Made by a program: the position numbers and the translations under genes. From Butyricicoccus intestinisimiae (GTDB taxonomy: Bacteria > Bacillota > Clostridia > Oscillospirales > Butyricicoccaceae), in assembly GCF_018918345.1 (NCBI RefSeq), contig NZ_JAHLQI010000002.1, positions 1 through 64,000 on the forward strand: a stretch of DNA of 64,000 nt. The letters run 5' to 3'. The stretch's first letter is position 1. Each line of letters starts with the position of its first letter. The notes under the pieces were generated by a model, which ran no database searches, was not told the DNA's origin, and saw only the letters and a program-made list of their open reading frames with translations. Positions 27,295 through 35,714 of the stretch are shown here, one piece after another.

Positions 27295-28506
27295 ATGATT
27301 ACCATCAAAGACATCGACGAAGCCGCGCAGCGTCTGCAGCCGGTCGTTCACAATATCCCGCTCTCCTCTTCGACAACCTTCTCCGGCATGACCGGCGCAG
27401 AAGTCTTTCTGAAGTGCGAAAACCAGCAGAAAACCGGCTCCTTCAAGGTGCGCGGCGCATACAACAAAATCATGAAGCTGTACGAGGCAGGCGGACTCAA
27501 GTCTGTCATCGCTTCTTCCGCAGGCAACCACGCGCAGGGCGTTGCGTTTGCCGCAAGACAGATCGGCATTCCGGCTACCATCTGTATGCCGCGTTCCACC
27601 CCGATTGCCAAGGTATCCGCAACCAAGGGCTACGGCGCGAACGTCGTGCTGTCCGGTTCGTGCTACGATGACGCCTATGCCAAGGCAATGGAAATCGTAG
27701 AGGAAACCGGCGCGACCTTTATTCATCCGTTTGATGACGAGGACGTCATGGCAGGTCAGGGCACCATCGGCATGGAAATCCTGCGCGACCAGCCGGCTGT
27801 CGACATGATTTTGGTTCCGGCAGGCGGCGGCGGACTGCTGTCCGGTGTGGCTGCCTGCGTCAAGCAGATCAACCCGCGCATTGAGGTCATCGGCGTACAG
27901 GCAGAGGGTGCACCGGCAATCGTCAACTCCTTCCATCAGGACAGCATCCTTGCCAGCGATGCCGTGCACACGATTGCGGACGGCATCGCCGTCAAGTGCC
28001 CGGGCACCAAGACCATGGAGCACATCAACACCTTCGTCGACGACATGGTGACGGTATCCGATGACGACATCGCTGCTACCATTCTGATGCTGCTCGAGCG
28101 CACCAAGCAGGTCGTAGAGCCGGCAGGCGCCTCCTCTCTGGCGGCACTGCTCGCAGGCAAGCGCGATTTCGCAGGCAAGAAGGTCGCTTGTGTCCTGTCC
28201 GGCGGCAACATTGACGTGAGCTTCATCCACCGTATCGTTGAGAAGGGACTGGTTACCCGTTACCGCCACATGAAGTTCAACGTCATCATGCCGGATGTAC
28301 CGGGTTCTCTGGAGCGTCTGGCCGGCATCATTGCCGAGCAGAATGCGAACATCATCATGTTCCAGCATGACCGCGTCAATGCAAACCTCGACATCAACGA
28401 GGCCATTGTTCACGTGGTCTGCGAGGTCGGCGGCAAGGAGCAAGGTCAGGCTCTGCAGAAGGCCATCAACAGCGCAGGCTACATCTGCACGGTCGGCGCA
28501 GAATAA
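27295..28506 (+). CDS. ilvA: Threonine ammonia-lyase (threonine dehydratase)
   Basis: 403-aa PLP enzyme that deaminates threonine to 2-oxobutyrate and ammonia. Seen: the PLP lysine in KTGSFKVRGAYNKI, the Gly-rich PAGGGGLLSG phosphate loop, and a C-terminal ACT-like domain (MKFNVIMPDVPGSLERLAGII). One ACT domain and ~400 aa is the short form shared by catabolic TdcB-like and some biosynthetic enzymes, so the role (isoleucine synthesis or threonine catabolism) is open. Start after AGGAGGAAATGACTACCA, a somewhat long spacing. Confidence 0.93.
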   Translation: MITIKDIDEAAQRLQPVVHNIPLSSSTTFSGMTGAEVFLKCENQQKTGSFKVRGAYNKIMKLYEAGGLKSVIASSAGNHAQGVAFAARQIGIPATICMPRSTPIAKVSATKGYGANVVLSGSCYDDAYAKAMEIVEETGATFIHPFDDEDVMAGQGTIGMEILRDQPAVDMILVPAGGGGLLSGVAACVKQINPRIEVIGVQAEGAPAIVNSFHQDSILASDAVHTIADGIAVKCPGTKTMEHINTFVDDMVTVSDDDIAATILMLLERTKQVVEPAGASSLAALLAGKRDFAGKKVACVLSGGNIDVSFIHRIVEKGLVTRYRHMKFNVIMPDVPGSLERLAGIIAEQNANIIMFQHDRVNANLDINEAIVHVVCEVGGKEQGQALQKAINSAGYICTVGAE

Positions 28507-28524
28507 AATTTTTATTATATACCC

Positions 28525-28558
28525 AAAAGCGGCGGCTGAATTCTCAGCTGCCGCTTTT
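28525..28558. terminator. Bidirectional terminator between ilvA and the lipoprotein gene
   Basis: 15-bp stem with one G-T wobble around loop ATTC, T-run on the plus side and AAAA/TTTT on the minus side. Confidence 0.9.
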
Positions 28559-28561
28559 TTC

Positions 28562-28921
28562 TTATCGCTTTGTCGTTGTATTTTTGTCTGTCGTCGTGCG
28601 ATCCGTCTGTGTGTCTCCGACAACGCCGTCTGTGACATCTTCCGCACCGTTTTCAACGGCACGCCCCAAATCATCCGCCGCGCTCTCCACATCGTCTGTG
28701 ACAGAACCGCTATCCTCGGTATAGCCGGTGCCATCGTTGCCGATAATGCCATCGCCGTTTTCATCTACCCATCCGGAGCCGGAACCGGTATCGGTGCGCG
28801 TCTGGGTCTCTGTTTCTGTCGTTGTGTTCTGATCCGCCGCTGTATTCGACATGCCGCAGCCGGTGAGCAGCAGTGCCAGCAAACAAACGGACGCGCCCAT
28901 CATGCCCCATCTTTTTTTCAT
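28562..28921 (-). CDS. Small Thr/Asp-rich lipoprotein
   Basis: 119 aa. The signal sequence ends in a lipobox (LLALLLTGC), so the Cys near residue 22 should be lipidated. The rest is low-complexity Thr/Asp/Gly-rich sequence with an EF-hand-like loop DENGDGIIGNDG that could bind calcium. No conserved catalytic domain is seen; function unknown. TTTGGAGGTAATACGC precedes the ATG. It ends at the shared terminator with ilvA. Confidence 0.75.
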   Translation of the reverse strand: MKKRWGMMGASVCLLALLLTGCGMSNTAADQNTTTETETQTRTDTGSGSGWVDENGDGIIGNDGTGYTEDSGSVTDDVESAADDLGRAVENGAEDVTDGVVGDTQTDRTTTDKNTTTKR

Positions 28922-28997
28922 GCGTATTACCTCCAAAGGCTTATTTGCCTCTAGTTTTCCAAAACACGCAATTTTTATACCGACTAAAAAACACAGC

Positions 28998-29165
28998 CTA
29001 GCTCCGCGCACTGCGAGATTTCATGCTAGAATAACGAGCCTTGACAGGAGAGTTCTCGTCGCGTATACTAGCTATATAGCCACTACGCGCTTGTGCGGAC
29101 GTCTTGGGCATTGCGACCCTTGCTCTCCGTAACAGCGTAGTGGCTTTTTCTTTGTCCCAATAAAG
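28998..29165 (-). pseudogene. Out-of-frame remnant of a second MuF-C-like domain
   Basis: Read in the frame offset from the large ORF, this stretch encodes FYWDKEKATTLLRRA..., ...SGYIASIRDENSPVK and then a short tail ending at TAG. About 27 of 42 residues match the end of the MuF-C-like domain at 30198-30322. It has no start of its own. It is the 3' end of another, related gene, left joined to the polyvalent ORF. Confidence 0.7.
29041..29165 (-). repeat. 125-bp diverged direct repeat, copy 1
   Basis: Matches 30198-30322 without any length difference. The best block is 21 identical bases around 29061-29081, which contains the palindrome GCTATATAGC. Confidence 0.75.
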
Positions 29166-31183
29166 TCGTCCAAAATCAACTCCGCTGCGGATTCCGCAAA
29201 GCTATACGCACCGTTTGTATCAATCAATTCCGGTCGCCTGTGCAGAATGTTATACAGTGTTTGCAGTGTGTCGCTCAGTTCTTCTGCATTCGCTGTGGAG
29301 CGATATTCCGCAAGCAGGTCTTGCGCCATGCGCTTGATACCGGCAGGGGATACCTGCTGATACTTAGAGAGTTTTATCTGCCGCTTGGCTTCGTCCCGCT
29401 GCTTCTTCAGTCGTTCAATCTCAGATTCATAGCTTTCTGCACTGCGAGGCTTCACGGAATACCGAATATCCGCATTTCCTCTGTCAAATGTACCGACATT
29501 ATCCGTTGCGGATTTTACCTGATTTGGAGAGAATGCAATAACAGAATCCGTGCTTCTGCCAAAACTGCCCTCATCTTGGGCGAGTATGATTCCGTCATAC
29601 TTGCTGTTGTGCATGTAATCATTCAGCAGCTGTTTTGCCTGCTGCGTGATGCGCTGCTCTTCCTGTTTCCATTCTTGGAGAATTTTTTCGCTGACATCTT
29701 CTTCAATACCGCTCTGGTACTGTTCCTCTGAAATCTCGCCGTTTTTCCACTGCTGCCAAAGTTCTGCATACCGCGCATCTTCTTCCGCTTCTGCCCGCTC
29801 CATCCGCAGTTTGTACAGCGCGTCCACTCGCTGCGATTCCTGCATCAGTTCTTTATATCCTGCAACATGCTTTTCCCAATATGCCTGCGCGGACGCGCGA
29901 TCCTTCAGTCTCAGCGGGTTGCGAACATTGAGATATACCTGCATCTGCTTTTGACCGGACACCCCAATATCTGTATCAGAGGATTTGAAGAATGCACCGT
30001 CCGGCAGAATAGCGTCACCGCGTCCTGCTCCCGTGCTTTCCGTGCGGAACACCGAGAAGTCTGCATCCGTTTGGTGATACATAATTTTCGGAGAACCATC
30101 CGCATTCACAATTTTGCTTGCTTTCTCGGGATTCCCTATCCAGTTGCCAAACCATCTTTTGAACTGCACGGATTCCGTAACATTTTTCAATTTCGGCTTG
30201 ACAGGAGAACCGACATCACGTATACTAGCTATATAGCCATCGTGTATTTGTGCAGAATCCTTGGGCATTACGACCCTTGTCTTCTGCAACAGCGCGATGG
30301 CTTGTTTTTTATTCCAGTAAAACAAGGTGTTTTGTCCATTGGTATAATCGTTCAACGCATTTGCCAGCAACTTGGTGACAGCGTTGTTTCTCCCGTGGAT
30401 GCTTGTCACTGCATTGCTGTCCAGCAAAACGTTATTCTGCTTTGCATACCCATCAATGACAACCGGTGCAATGACGGTGTTCCCGTTGTGCGTAAACGGC
30501 AGCAGTGCAACAACACTGGTATTTGTTTGTGTTGCCGATGTGATAACCGCAACCGGATGTTGAATTGCTTGCGGCAATTGCTTTAGCATTTTCTCGCCAA
30601 TTGTATGGTTTACATTCTTCGTTCCGTTGAGCGCATAGTCAACATGTGTTTGATCTATCGTCATCGGAAGTGCATTAAAACCAATATCCTGAAATACCTG
30701 CGGCGTTCCGCCAATCATCAGGTTATCTTTTGCAGGAAAGTTTCCGGCAATCCAGTCGTCAATCTGCTGGGCAAAAGATTTCGTATAGTCATATAGACTG
30801 CCGCCATCGGCAGTCTTTTTCTTTGCCGAATATCTCATGTTCTGCCGGCTTTTTTTCGTCAAACTCTTCGTTGTTTCCGGCTTGCGCGCCTTGGTTTTTA
30901 CGCGCTTGCTGCTCGTCTGCTGCACGCCGTTGGCGCGTTCGGATGCCGCCTGAAAAGCGTCTGCCCACAGCCGTTCTGCGGTAGACATGCGCCGCAGGAT
31001 TTTCTTTTCTGCTGCAGATGTGCCGTCAATCTTCTTGCGCAGCTGCTTAAATGCATTGCGCAGCTTTTGCCAGAACGAGCGCGCCGCCTTGGGCTTGCTG
31101 TTGACAAATGCCTGAATGCTCTCCGGATCCGTCATGAGTTCGTTTGCCGCGTAATCCGCCGCAATTACGCTAATTTTGTATCA
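29072..31183 (-). pseudogene. Truncated phage/ICE polyvalent protein (MuF-C + ADP-ribosyltransferase-like domains)
   Basis: The ORF from the first ATG (31135) is 687 aa, but homologous-looking sequence starts earlier (YAANELM before it) and stops at a TGA near 31184, so the 5' end is cut off. In order: a basic linker; a phage MuF-C-like domain (~residues 113-315); an ART-PolyVal-type domain (~318-530: MYHQTDADFSVF, YLNVRNPL, KYDGIILAQDEGSFG, FSPNQVKSATDNVGTFD); then a coiled-coil segment (ESEIERLKKQRDEAKRQIK). After DDFIG the frame runs wrongly into the remnant at 28998-29165. No RBS is evident. I read it as a decayed piece of a mobile element. Confidence 0.72.
30198..30322 (-). repeat. 125-bp diverged direct repeat, copy 2
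   Basis: In-frame copy, encoding the end of the MuF-C-like domain (FYWNKKQAIALLQ... to ...GYIASIRDVGSPVK). Confidence 0.75.
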
Positions 31184-31196
31184 AATACAGAGCGGA

Positions 31197-31226
31197 AAAG
31201 ACCCGCGCACAGCTGCGCGGGTCTTT
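31197..31226 (-). terminator. Terminator after amtB
   Basis: Perfect 13-bp stem AAAGACCCGCGCA with a 4-base loop, then TTTT on the minus strand. Confidence 0.9.
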
Positions 31227-31266
31227 CCTCTGAACATGTATAAAGGATTGATTGAGGGATTGCCAA

Positions 31267-32967
31267 TTATTCTTCGTACTGCAGGGCGTCATAGCCGACT
31301 GCACCGGTACGAACCTTGATGACGTTCTGTACGTCATAGATAAAGATTTTGCCGTCGCCGATATGACCGGTGTACAGCACCTTGCGGCAGGTGTCGACAA
31401 CCTGTTCTACCGGAACCTTGCTGACAACCATTTCTACCTTTGTCTTTGGACGCAGGCTCGTGCTGACGGCAACGCCGCGGTAATACTCGGTTGCGCCCTT
31501 CTCTACGCCGCAGCCAAGTACATTGGTCACGGTCAGACCAGCCACGCCGATTTCTTCCAGCGCATCGCGCAGAACCTCCAGACGCGACTGACGGCAAATG
31601 ACAACGACCTTGGACAGCTTGTGTCCGTCTGCGCCGGTAGACGGAACTTCTGTAGCCGGAACAGCCTGTTCCACCGGAACCGTCTGCTCGTTCTTTGCCT
31701 CCTTATAGAAGCCGTTGACGGTCGGAATCGGCATGAAGTCTGCGTAAGCAGAGGTCAGACCGTGCTCCATGACGTCCAAACCGCGAATTTCTTCTTCTTC
31801 GGATACGCGCAGACCGATGGTGTGCTTGATGATAAAGAATACAATGGTCATGGTGACAGCAACCCAAGCGATGACGCAAACCACGCCGAGCAGCTGCACA
31901 AGGAAGAAGTGTGCGCCGTGACCATAGAACAGACCCTGATCCTTTGCGAGCAGGCCGGTCAGCAGGGTGCCCAGAGCACCGTTTACGCCGTGTACGCCGA
32001 CAGCGCCAACCGGATCGTCAATCTTGAGAACTTTTTCTACAAATTCAATGCCGAATACAACAGCGAAGCCTGCACAGATGCCGATGATGGCTGCGCCGAG
32101 CGGGGTGACCATGTCACAGCCCGCAGTGATGGCTACCAGACCTGCCAGAGAGCCGTTCAGTGTCATGGATACATCCGGCTTGCCGTAGCGAATCCAAGTG
32201 ATGCACATAACCGTAACGGTTGCAACAGCGGCAGCCATGTTGGTGGTAACGTAAACGGAAGCGGCGGACTCATATGCGCCGTTGGTCATGGCAACAGTGG
32301 ATGCACCGTTGAATCCGAACCAGCAGAACCACAGGATGAATACACCCAGTGCGCCCAGCGTCAGAGAATGACCCGGAATTGCCTTCGGCTTGCCGTTCTT
32401 GTCATACTTGCCGATACGCGGGCCAAGGAATGCAGCGCCGACCAGAGCAGCTACGCCGCCGACCATGTGTACAGCGGTGGAGCCGGCAAAGTCATGGAAG
32501 CCGAGCTGAGACAGCCAGCCGCCGCCCCAAATCCAGTGGCCGGAAATTGGATAAATGACTGCACTGATGACCATGGAATAGATGCAGTAAGAGCTGAACT
32601 TGGTTCGCTCTGCCATGGCACCGGAAACGATGGTCGCTGCGGTTGCACAGAACACGGTCTGGAAAATCAGGGTGGTGAAGCCGCCCTCGCCGCCGTTGGT
32701 CATGAAGTCAAAGCCGCCGATGAGTGCGCCGGTGCCGCCGAACATGATGCCAAAGCCAATCAGCCAATAAATCGGTGTGCCGAGCGAAAAGTCCATCAGG
32801 TTTTTCATAATGATGTTGCCGGCATTCTTGGAACGGGTGAAGCCGGTTTCCACCATCGCAAAGCCTGCCTGCATAAAGAATACGAGCGCCGCGCCGAGCA
32901 GCGTCCAGGACGTGTCTATGGCAGAGGCATGGTCTGCCAATATCGCCATAATGTTCGTGGTATCCAT
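31267..32967 (-). CDS. amtB: Ammonium transporter AmtB fused to a P-II domain
   Basis: 566-aa fusion. Residues ~1-430 are an 11-TM-type Amt channel with the twin pore histidines (GSTAVHMVGGVAALVG; GVHGVNGALGTL). A short Pro/Thr/Glu linker leads at ~450 to a P-II (GlnK/GlnB) domain of about 115 aa. The T-loop region reads GATEYYRGV, keeping the Tyr equivalent to GlnK Tyr51. Normally GlnK is a separate protein plugging AmtB; here sensor and channel are covalently joined. Preceded by glnN; a terminator/antiterminator hairpin lies between them. GGAGG plus TATAATACGAT before the ATG. Confidence 0.95.
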   Translation of the reverse strand: MDTTNIMAILADHASAIDTSWTLLGAALVFFMQAGFAMVETGFTRSKNAGNIIMKNLMDFSLGTPIYWLIGFGIMFGGTGALIGGFDFMTNGGEGGFTTLIFQTVFCATAATIVSGAMAERTKFSSYCIYSMVISAVIYPISGHWIWGGGWLSQLGFHDFAGSTAVHMVGGVAALVGAAFLGPRIGKYDKNGKPKAIPGHSLTLGALGVFILWFCWFGFNGASTVAMTNGAYESAASVYVTTNMAAAVATVTVMCITWIRYGKPDVSMTLNGSLAGLVAITAGCDMVTPLGAAIIGICAGFAVVFGIEFVEKVLKIDDPVGAVGVHGVNGALGTLLTGLLAKDQGLFYGHGAHFFLVQLLGVVCVIAWVAVTMTIVFFIIKHTIGLRVSEEEEIRGLDVMEHGLTSAYADFMPIPTVNGFYKEAKNEQTVPVEQAVPATEVPSTGADGHKLSKVVVICRQSRLEVLRDALEEIGVAGLTVTNVLGCGVEKGATEYYRGVAVSTSLRPKTKVEMVVSKVPVEQVVDTCRKVLYTGHIGDGKIFIYDVQNVIKVRTGAVGYDALQYEE

Positions 32968-33004
32968 ATCGTATTATACCTCCAATGTGTGTTGTGAAAC
33001 AAAA

Positions 33005-33051
33005 AAAGACGTGTACACCGCCCCCTGTTCGGGATTGGCATACACGTCTTT
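33005..33051 (-). terminator. Terminator between glnN and amtB
   Basis: 11-bp perfect stem AAAGACGTGTA/TACACGTCTTT with a 25-base partly paired loop and seven T on the minus strand. Readthrough would be needed for amtB, since no separate strong promoter is seen. Confidence 0.9.
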
Positions 33052-33056
33052 GTGTA
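33041..33056 (-). promoter_or_regulatory. ANTAR-type hexaloop hairpin before amtB
   Basis: On the minus strand TACAC-AAAGAC-GTGTA forms a 5-bp stem with the loop A-A-A-G-A-C (A at 1, G at 4). The loop and 3' arm are exactly the 5' arm of the terminator, so the two structures exclude each other. Confidence 0.65.
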
Positions 33057-33081
33057 CGATGATAATGAAATTGTACAGAGA

Positions 33082-35163
33082 TTAGCAGTTTACACCAAAC
33101 AGCAGCTTGTCATATGCCGGGAACGGCCAGTACTTTGCAGCGGTGTTTACTTCCAGCTCGTCTGCGACGGTGCGCAGCTGCTCCATAGCCGGAATGACGG
33201 TGTCGTGCTGATAGTCAGCAGCTTCCTGTACGCCCTCTACCGCAGCAGCACCTGCAATGGCAGCGGACAGCACCTCGATCTTGTCATAGGTGTCAGAAGC
33301 CAGTGCAGACAGCTTCTCCAGCTCCTTGATTTCCAGAGCCGCATCCAGACCCAGCTGCTTCTTGTTGCAGGCGATCTCGGACAGCTCCTTGGTGTAAGAG
33401 CCAACTGCCGGCAGAATGTCCTTCTTTGCCATGTCTACCATGGTGCGGGACTCGATCTTGATGAGCTTTGCGTACTCCTCCAGCAGGATTTCCTTACGGG
33501 ACAGCAGCTCGGTCTCGCTCAGAACGCCAGTTCCCTCAAAGACATCAACGAACTCATCGTAGCAAGCCAGTGCTTCCGGCGTGCTCTTCAGGTTCGGCAG
33601 GCCGCGCTTCTCAGCCTCTGCTACCCAGCTGTCATCATAGCCGTTGCCGTTGAAGATGACGCGCTGATGTGCGGTCAGCTCGCGCTTAACCAGTGCATTG
33701 AGGGCTGCGTCAAAGTCCTCTGCGCCTTCCAGTTCATCAGCATATCTCTTGAATACATCTGCAACAGCGGTATTCAGCATCATGTTGATGCAGGCAATGT
33801 TCTGAGAGGAACCCGGCATACGGAACTCGAAACGGTTGCCGGTGAAGGCAAACGGAGAGGTTCTGTTGCGGTCGGTGTTGTCCTTGGAGAATACCGGCAG
33901 GGTGGTAACGCCCAGCTGAATCTTTGCGGAGCCTGTGCCTGCGGTGTGGGTGCCTGCGATGATATCATCGACAATGCTCTGCAGCTCATCGCCGAGGAAT
34001 ACGGAAACGATTGCCGGAGGTGCTTCGTTTGCACCCAAACGATGATCGTTGCCTGCGGATGCTACAGAAATACGCATCAGCTTTGCATACTTATCTACAG
34101 CAGAGATAACTGCGGTCAGAATCAGCATGAACTGTGCATTTTCCTTCGGATCATTGCCCGGGTTCAGCAGGTTCTCGCCCTGATTGGTGGACATCGACCA
34201 GTTGTTGTGCTTGCCGGAGCCGTTTACGCCGTCAAACGGCTTCTCATGCAGCAGGCAAACCATGCCGTGCTGGAGAGCGACCTTCTTGGCAACGTCCATA
34301 ACCAGCTGGTTGTTGTCGGTTGCGGTGTTGGTGGTAGAGAAGATCGGTGCAATCTCGTGCTGTGCCGGAGCAACTTCGTTGTGCTTGGTCTTTGCCAGAA
34401 TGCCGTACTTCCACAGCTCCTCGTCCAAATCAGCCATGAACGCTGCAACGCGCGGCTTGATGGTGCCGAAGTAGTGGTCATCCATCTCCTGACCCTTCGG
34501 GCTCATTGCGCCGAACAGGGTGCGGCCGGTAAAGATCAGATCCTTGCGCTGGTCGTAATACTTCTTATCTACGAGGAAGTACTCCTGCTCCGGACCTACC
34601 GTCGTGGTGACGCGCTCTACATTCTTGCCGAACAGCTTGAGAATGCGGCATGCCTGCTTGCTGATGGCGTCCATGGAACGCAGCAGCGGGGTCTTCTTAT
34701 CCAGCACCTCGCCGGTGTAGGAACAGAACGCGGTCGGAATGTACAGCGTGCCGTCCTTGACAAATGCGTAGGAGCTCGGATCCCATGCCGTGTAGCCGCG
34801 CGCCTCAAACGTTGCACGCAGACCGCCGGACGGGAAAGAAGATGCGTCCGGCTCGCCCTGAATCAGCTCCTTGCCGCTGAACGACATGATGACGTTGCCG
34901 CCTGCCGTCGGGCTGATAAAGGAGTCATGCTTCTCAGCGGTCACACCGGTCATCGGCTGGAACCAATGGGTGTAATGGGTTGCGCCCTTGTCAACAGCCC
35001 AATCCTTCATTGCGTTTGCAACAACGTTTGCAATGCTGACATCGAGGGAAGCACCCAATTCGATGGTCTTCATGAGCTTCTTAAATACTTCCTTCGGCAG
35101 CTTCTCGCGCATTACATTTTCGTTAAACACGTTCTCGCCGAAAATTTCCGGGACATTAATCAT
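33082..35163 (-). CDS. glnN: Glutamine synthetase type III
   Basis: 693-aa GS-III, the long dodecameric form that makes glutamine from glutamate, ammonia and ATP. Seen: [33 protein letters not shown] near residue 90 (key PDASSFPSG), [13 protein letters not shown] with metal-binding Glu, [28 protein letters not shown] and [10 protein letters not shown] take the ATG at 35163 because TGGAGGTGCG is well spaced for it; MEVRCT six codons earlier overlaps that site. It diverges from gltB. Its leader contains a terminator and an ANTAR-type hairpin. Confidence 0.96.
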   Translation of the reverse strand: MINVPEIFGENVFNENVMREKLPKEVFKKLMKTIELGASLDVSIANVVANAMKDWAVDKGATHYTHWFQPMTGVTAEKHDSFISPTAGGNVIMSFSGKELIQGEPDASSFPSGGLRATFEARGYTAWDPSSYAFVKDGTLYIPTAFCSYTGEVLDKKTPLLRSMDAISKQACRILKLFGKNVERVTTTVGPEQEYFLVDKKYYDQRKDLIFTGRTLFGAMSPKGQEMDDHYFGTIKPRVAAFMADLDEELWKYGILAKTKHNEVAPAQHEIAPIFSTTNTATDNNQLVMDVAKKVALQHGMVCLLHEKPFDGVNGSGKHNNWSMSTNQGENLLNPGNDPKENAQFMLILTAVISAVDKYAKLMRISVASAGNDHRLGANEAPPAIVSVFLGDELQSIVDDIIAGTHTAGTGSAKIQLGVTTLPVFSKDNTDRNRTSPFAFTGNRFEFRMPGSSQNIACINMMLNTAVADVFKRYADELEGAEDFDAALNALVKRELTAHQRVIFNGNGYDDSWVAEAEKRGLPNLKSTPEALACYDEFVDVFEGTGVLSETELLSRKEILLEEYAKLIKIESRTMVDMAKKDILPAVGSYTKELSEIACNKKQLGLDAALEIKELEKLSALASDTYDKIEVLSAAIAGAAAVEGVQEAADYQHDTVIPAMEQLRTVADELEVNTAAKYWPFPAYDKLLFGVNC

Positions 35164-35258
35164 TGTACAACGCACCTCCATGCAGTGTATCTAAAAAAAG
35201 ATCTCAAACAAACTTACTCAAGCGTATGCTTTTTTACTCCTGCTGAGTATAAAAAATA

Positions 35259-35287
35259 GGCGCCGCGGACATAACATCCACAGCGCC
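35259..35287 (-). terminator. Leader terminator (attenuator) of glnN
   Basis: RNA arms GGCGCTGTGGA and TCCGCGGCGCC form an 11-bp stem with two G-U pairs and loop TGTTATG, followed by TATTTTTT. It lies between the glnN promoter and start codon. Confidence 0.85.
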
Positions 35288-35295
35288 GTTGCTGT
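35280..35295 (-). promoter_or_regulatory. ANTAR-type hexaloop hairpin in the glnN leader
   Basis: Minus-strand ACAGC-AACGGC-GCTGT: a 5-bp stem with loop A-A-C-G-G-C (A1, G4). It overlaps and would disrupt the 5' arm of the leader terminator. It starts only a few bases after the predicted transcription start. Confidence 0.65.
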
Positions 35296-35306
35296 TTACG
35301 ATGTCT

Positions 35307-35335
35307 ATTATAGACCGTGATTTAGCGCGTGTCAA
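35307..35335 (-). promoter_or_regulatory. Consensus promoter of glnN
   Basis: Minus-strand TTGACA, 17 bp, TATAAT: both hexamers match the sigma-A consensus perfectly, which suggests control after initiation. Confidence 0.88.
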
Positions 35336-35465
35336 CTAATTTTTCAAACTTTTCTGCGCGATACGGCAACTTTTACATTTTGCCCAGTCCTTCTTCTTTT
35401 TAAGTAACCTTTCTATGCAAGTTGTATGAAATCGAAAAAGCGGGTAAGATTTTTTTGCAGGATGC

Positions 35466-35494
35466 TTGACGGATTCCTGCATTTATTATAGAAT
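35466..35494 (+). promoter_or_regulatory. Promoter of gltB
   Basis: TTGACG, 17 bp, TAGAAT; predicted transcription start near 35501. The 35340-35465 stretch between the two divergent promoters shows no gene. Confidence 0.7.
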
Positions 35495-35501
35495 ATGTTA
35501 C

Positions 35502-35519
35502 ATGAACAAAGGCGTTCAT
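35502..35519 (+). promoter_or_regulatory. ANTAR-type hexaloop hairpin in the gltB leader
   Basis: ATGAAC-AAAGGC-GTTCAT: a 6-bp stem with loop A-A-A-G-G-C (A1, G4). Loop and 3' arm coincide with the 5' arm of the long leader terminator. Confidence 0.68.
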
Positions 35520-35583
35520 TCCAAAGTAAGTACTACTTTTACCACTTTTGGTGTAGTATTTATTTTGGAATGAGCGCTTTTTT
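35512..35583 (+). terminator. Leader terminator (attenuator) of gltB
   Basis: Long hairpin: outer arms 35512-35525 and 35564-35577 (14 bp, one G-T pair), inner TACTAC/GTAGTA and ACCA/TGGT helices, then six T and a second T-run. It lies about 130 bp before the gltB start. The remaining 35584-35714 has no clear structure. Confidence 0.85.
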
Positions 35584-35714
35584 GCTTTTTTCCGGTTATT
35601 TTGCACGATGTCGTGAAAGATGAACCAAATAAAGTTGCAAAACGCCGAGAGAATATCATCCGCTATACATTATATATGATACATGTGAAGGTTTTTGAGG
35701 AGGAATTGTATTTC

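Larger units (their letters stand above)
28998..31183. mobile_element. Decayed phage/integrative-element remnant
   Basis: The ~2.2-kb insert holds only the truncated polyvalent gene and the second domain remnant, between a lipoprotein gene and amtB. No integrase, attachment site or flanking direct repeat was found. Polyvalent proteins of this kind occur in conjugative elements and prophages of gut Clostridia (family knowledge). Confidence 0.6.

Noticed and set aside
28922-31266. Attachment sites or terminal repeats around the polyvalent remnant
   Set aside because: I compared the flanks by eye and found no matching direct or inverted repeat.
31252-32997. Long antisense frame over amtB
   Set aside because: Shadow frame; AmtB and P-II motifs are on the minus strand.
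35520-35563. Second ANTAR hairpin in the gltB leader
   Set aside because: The ACC/GGT helix has loop ACTTTT, with T rather than G at position 4.
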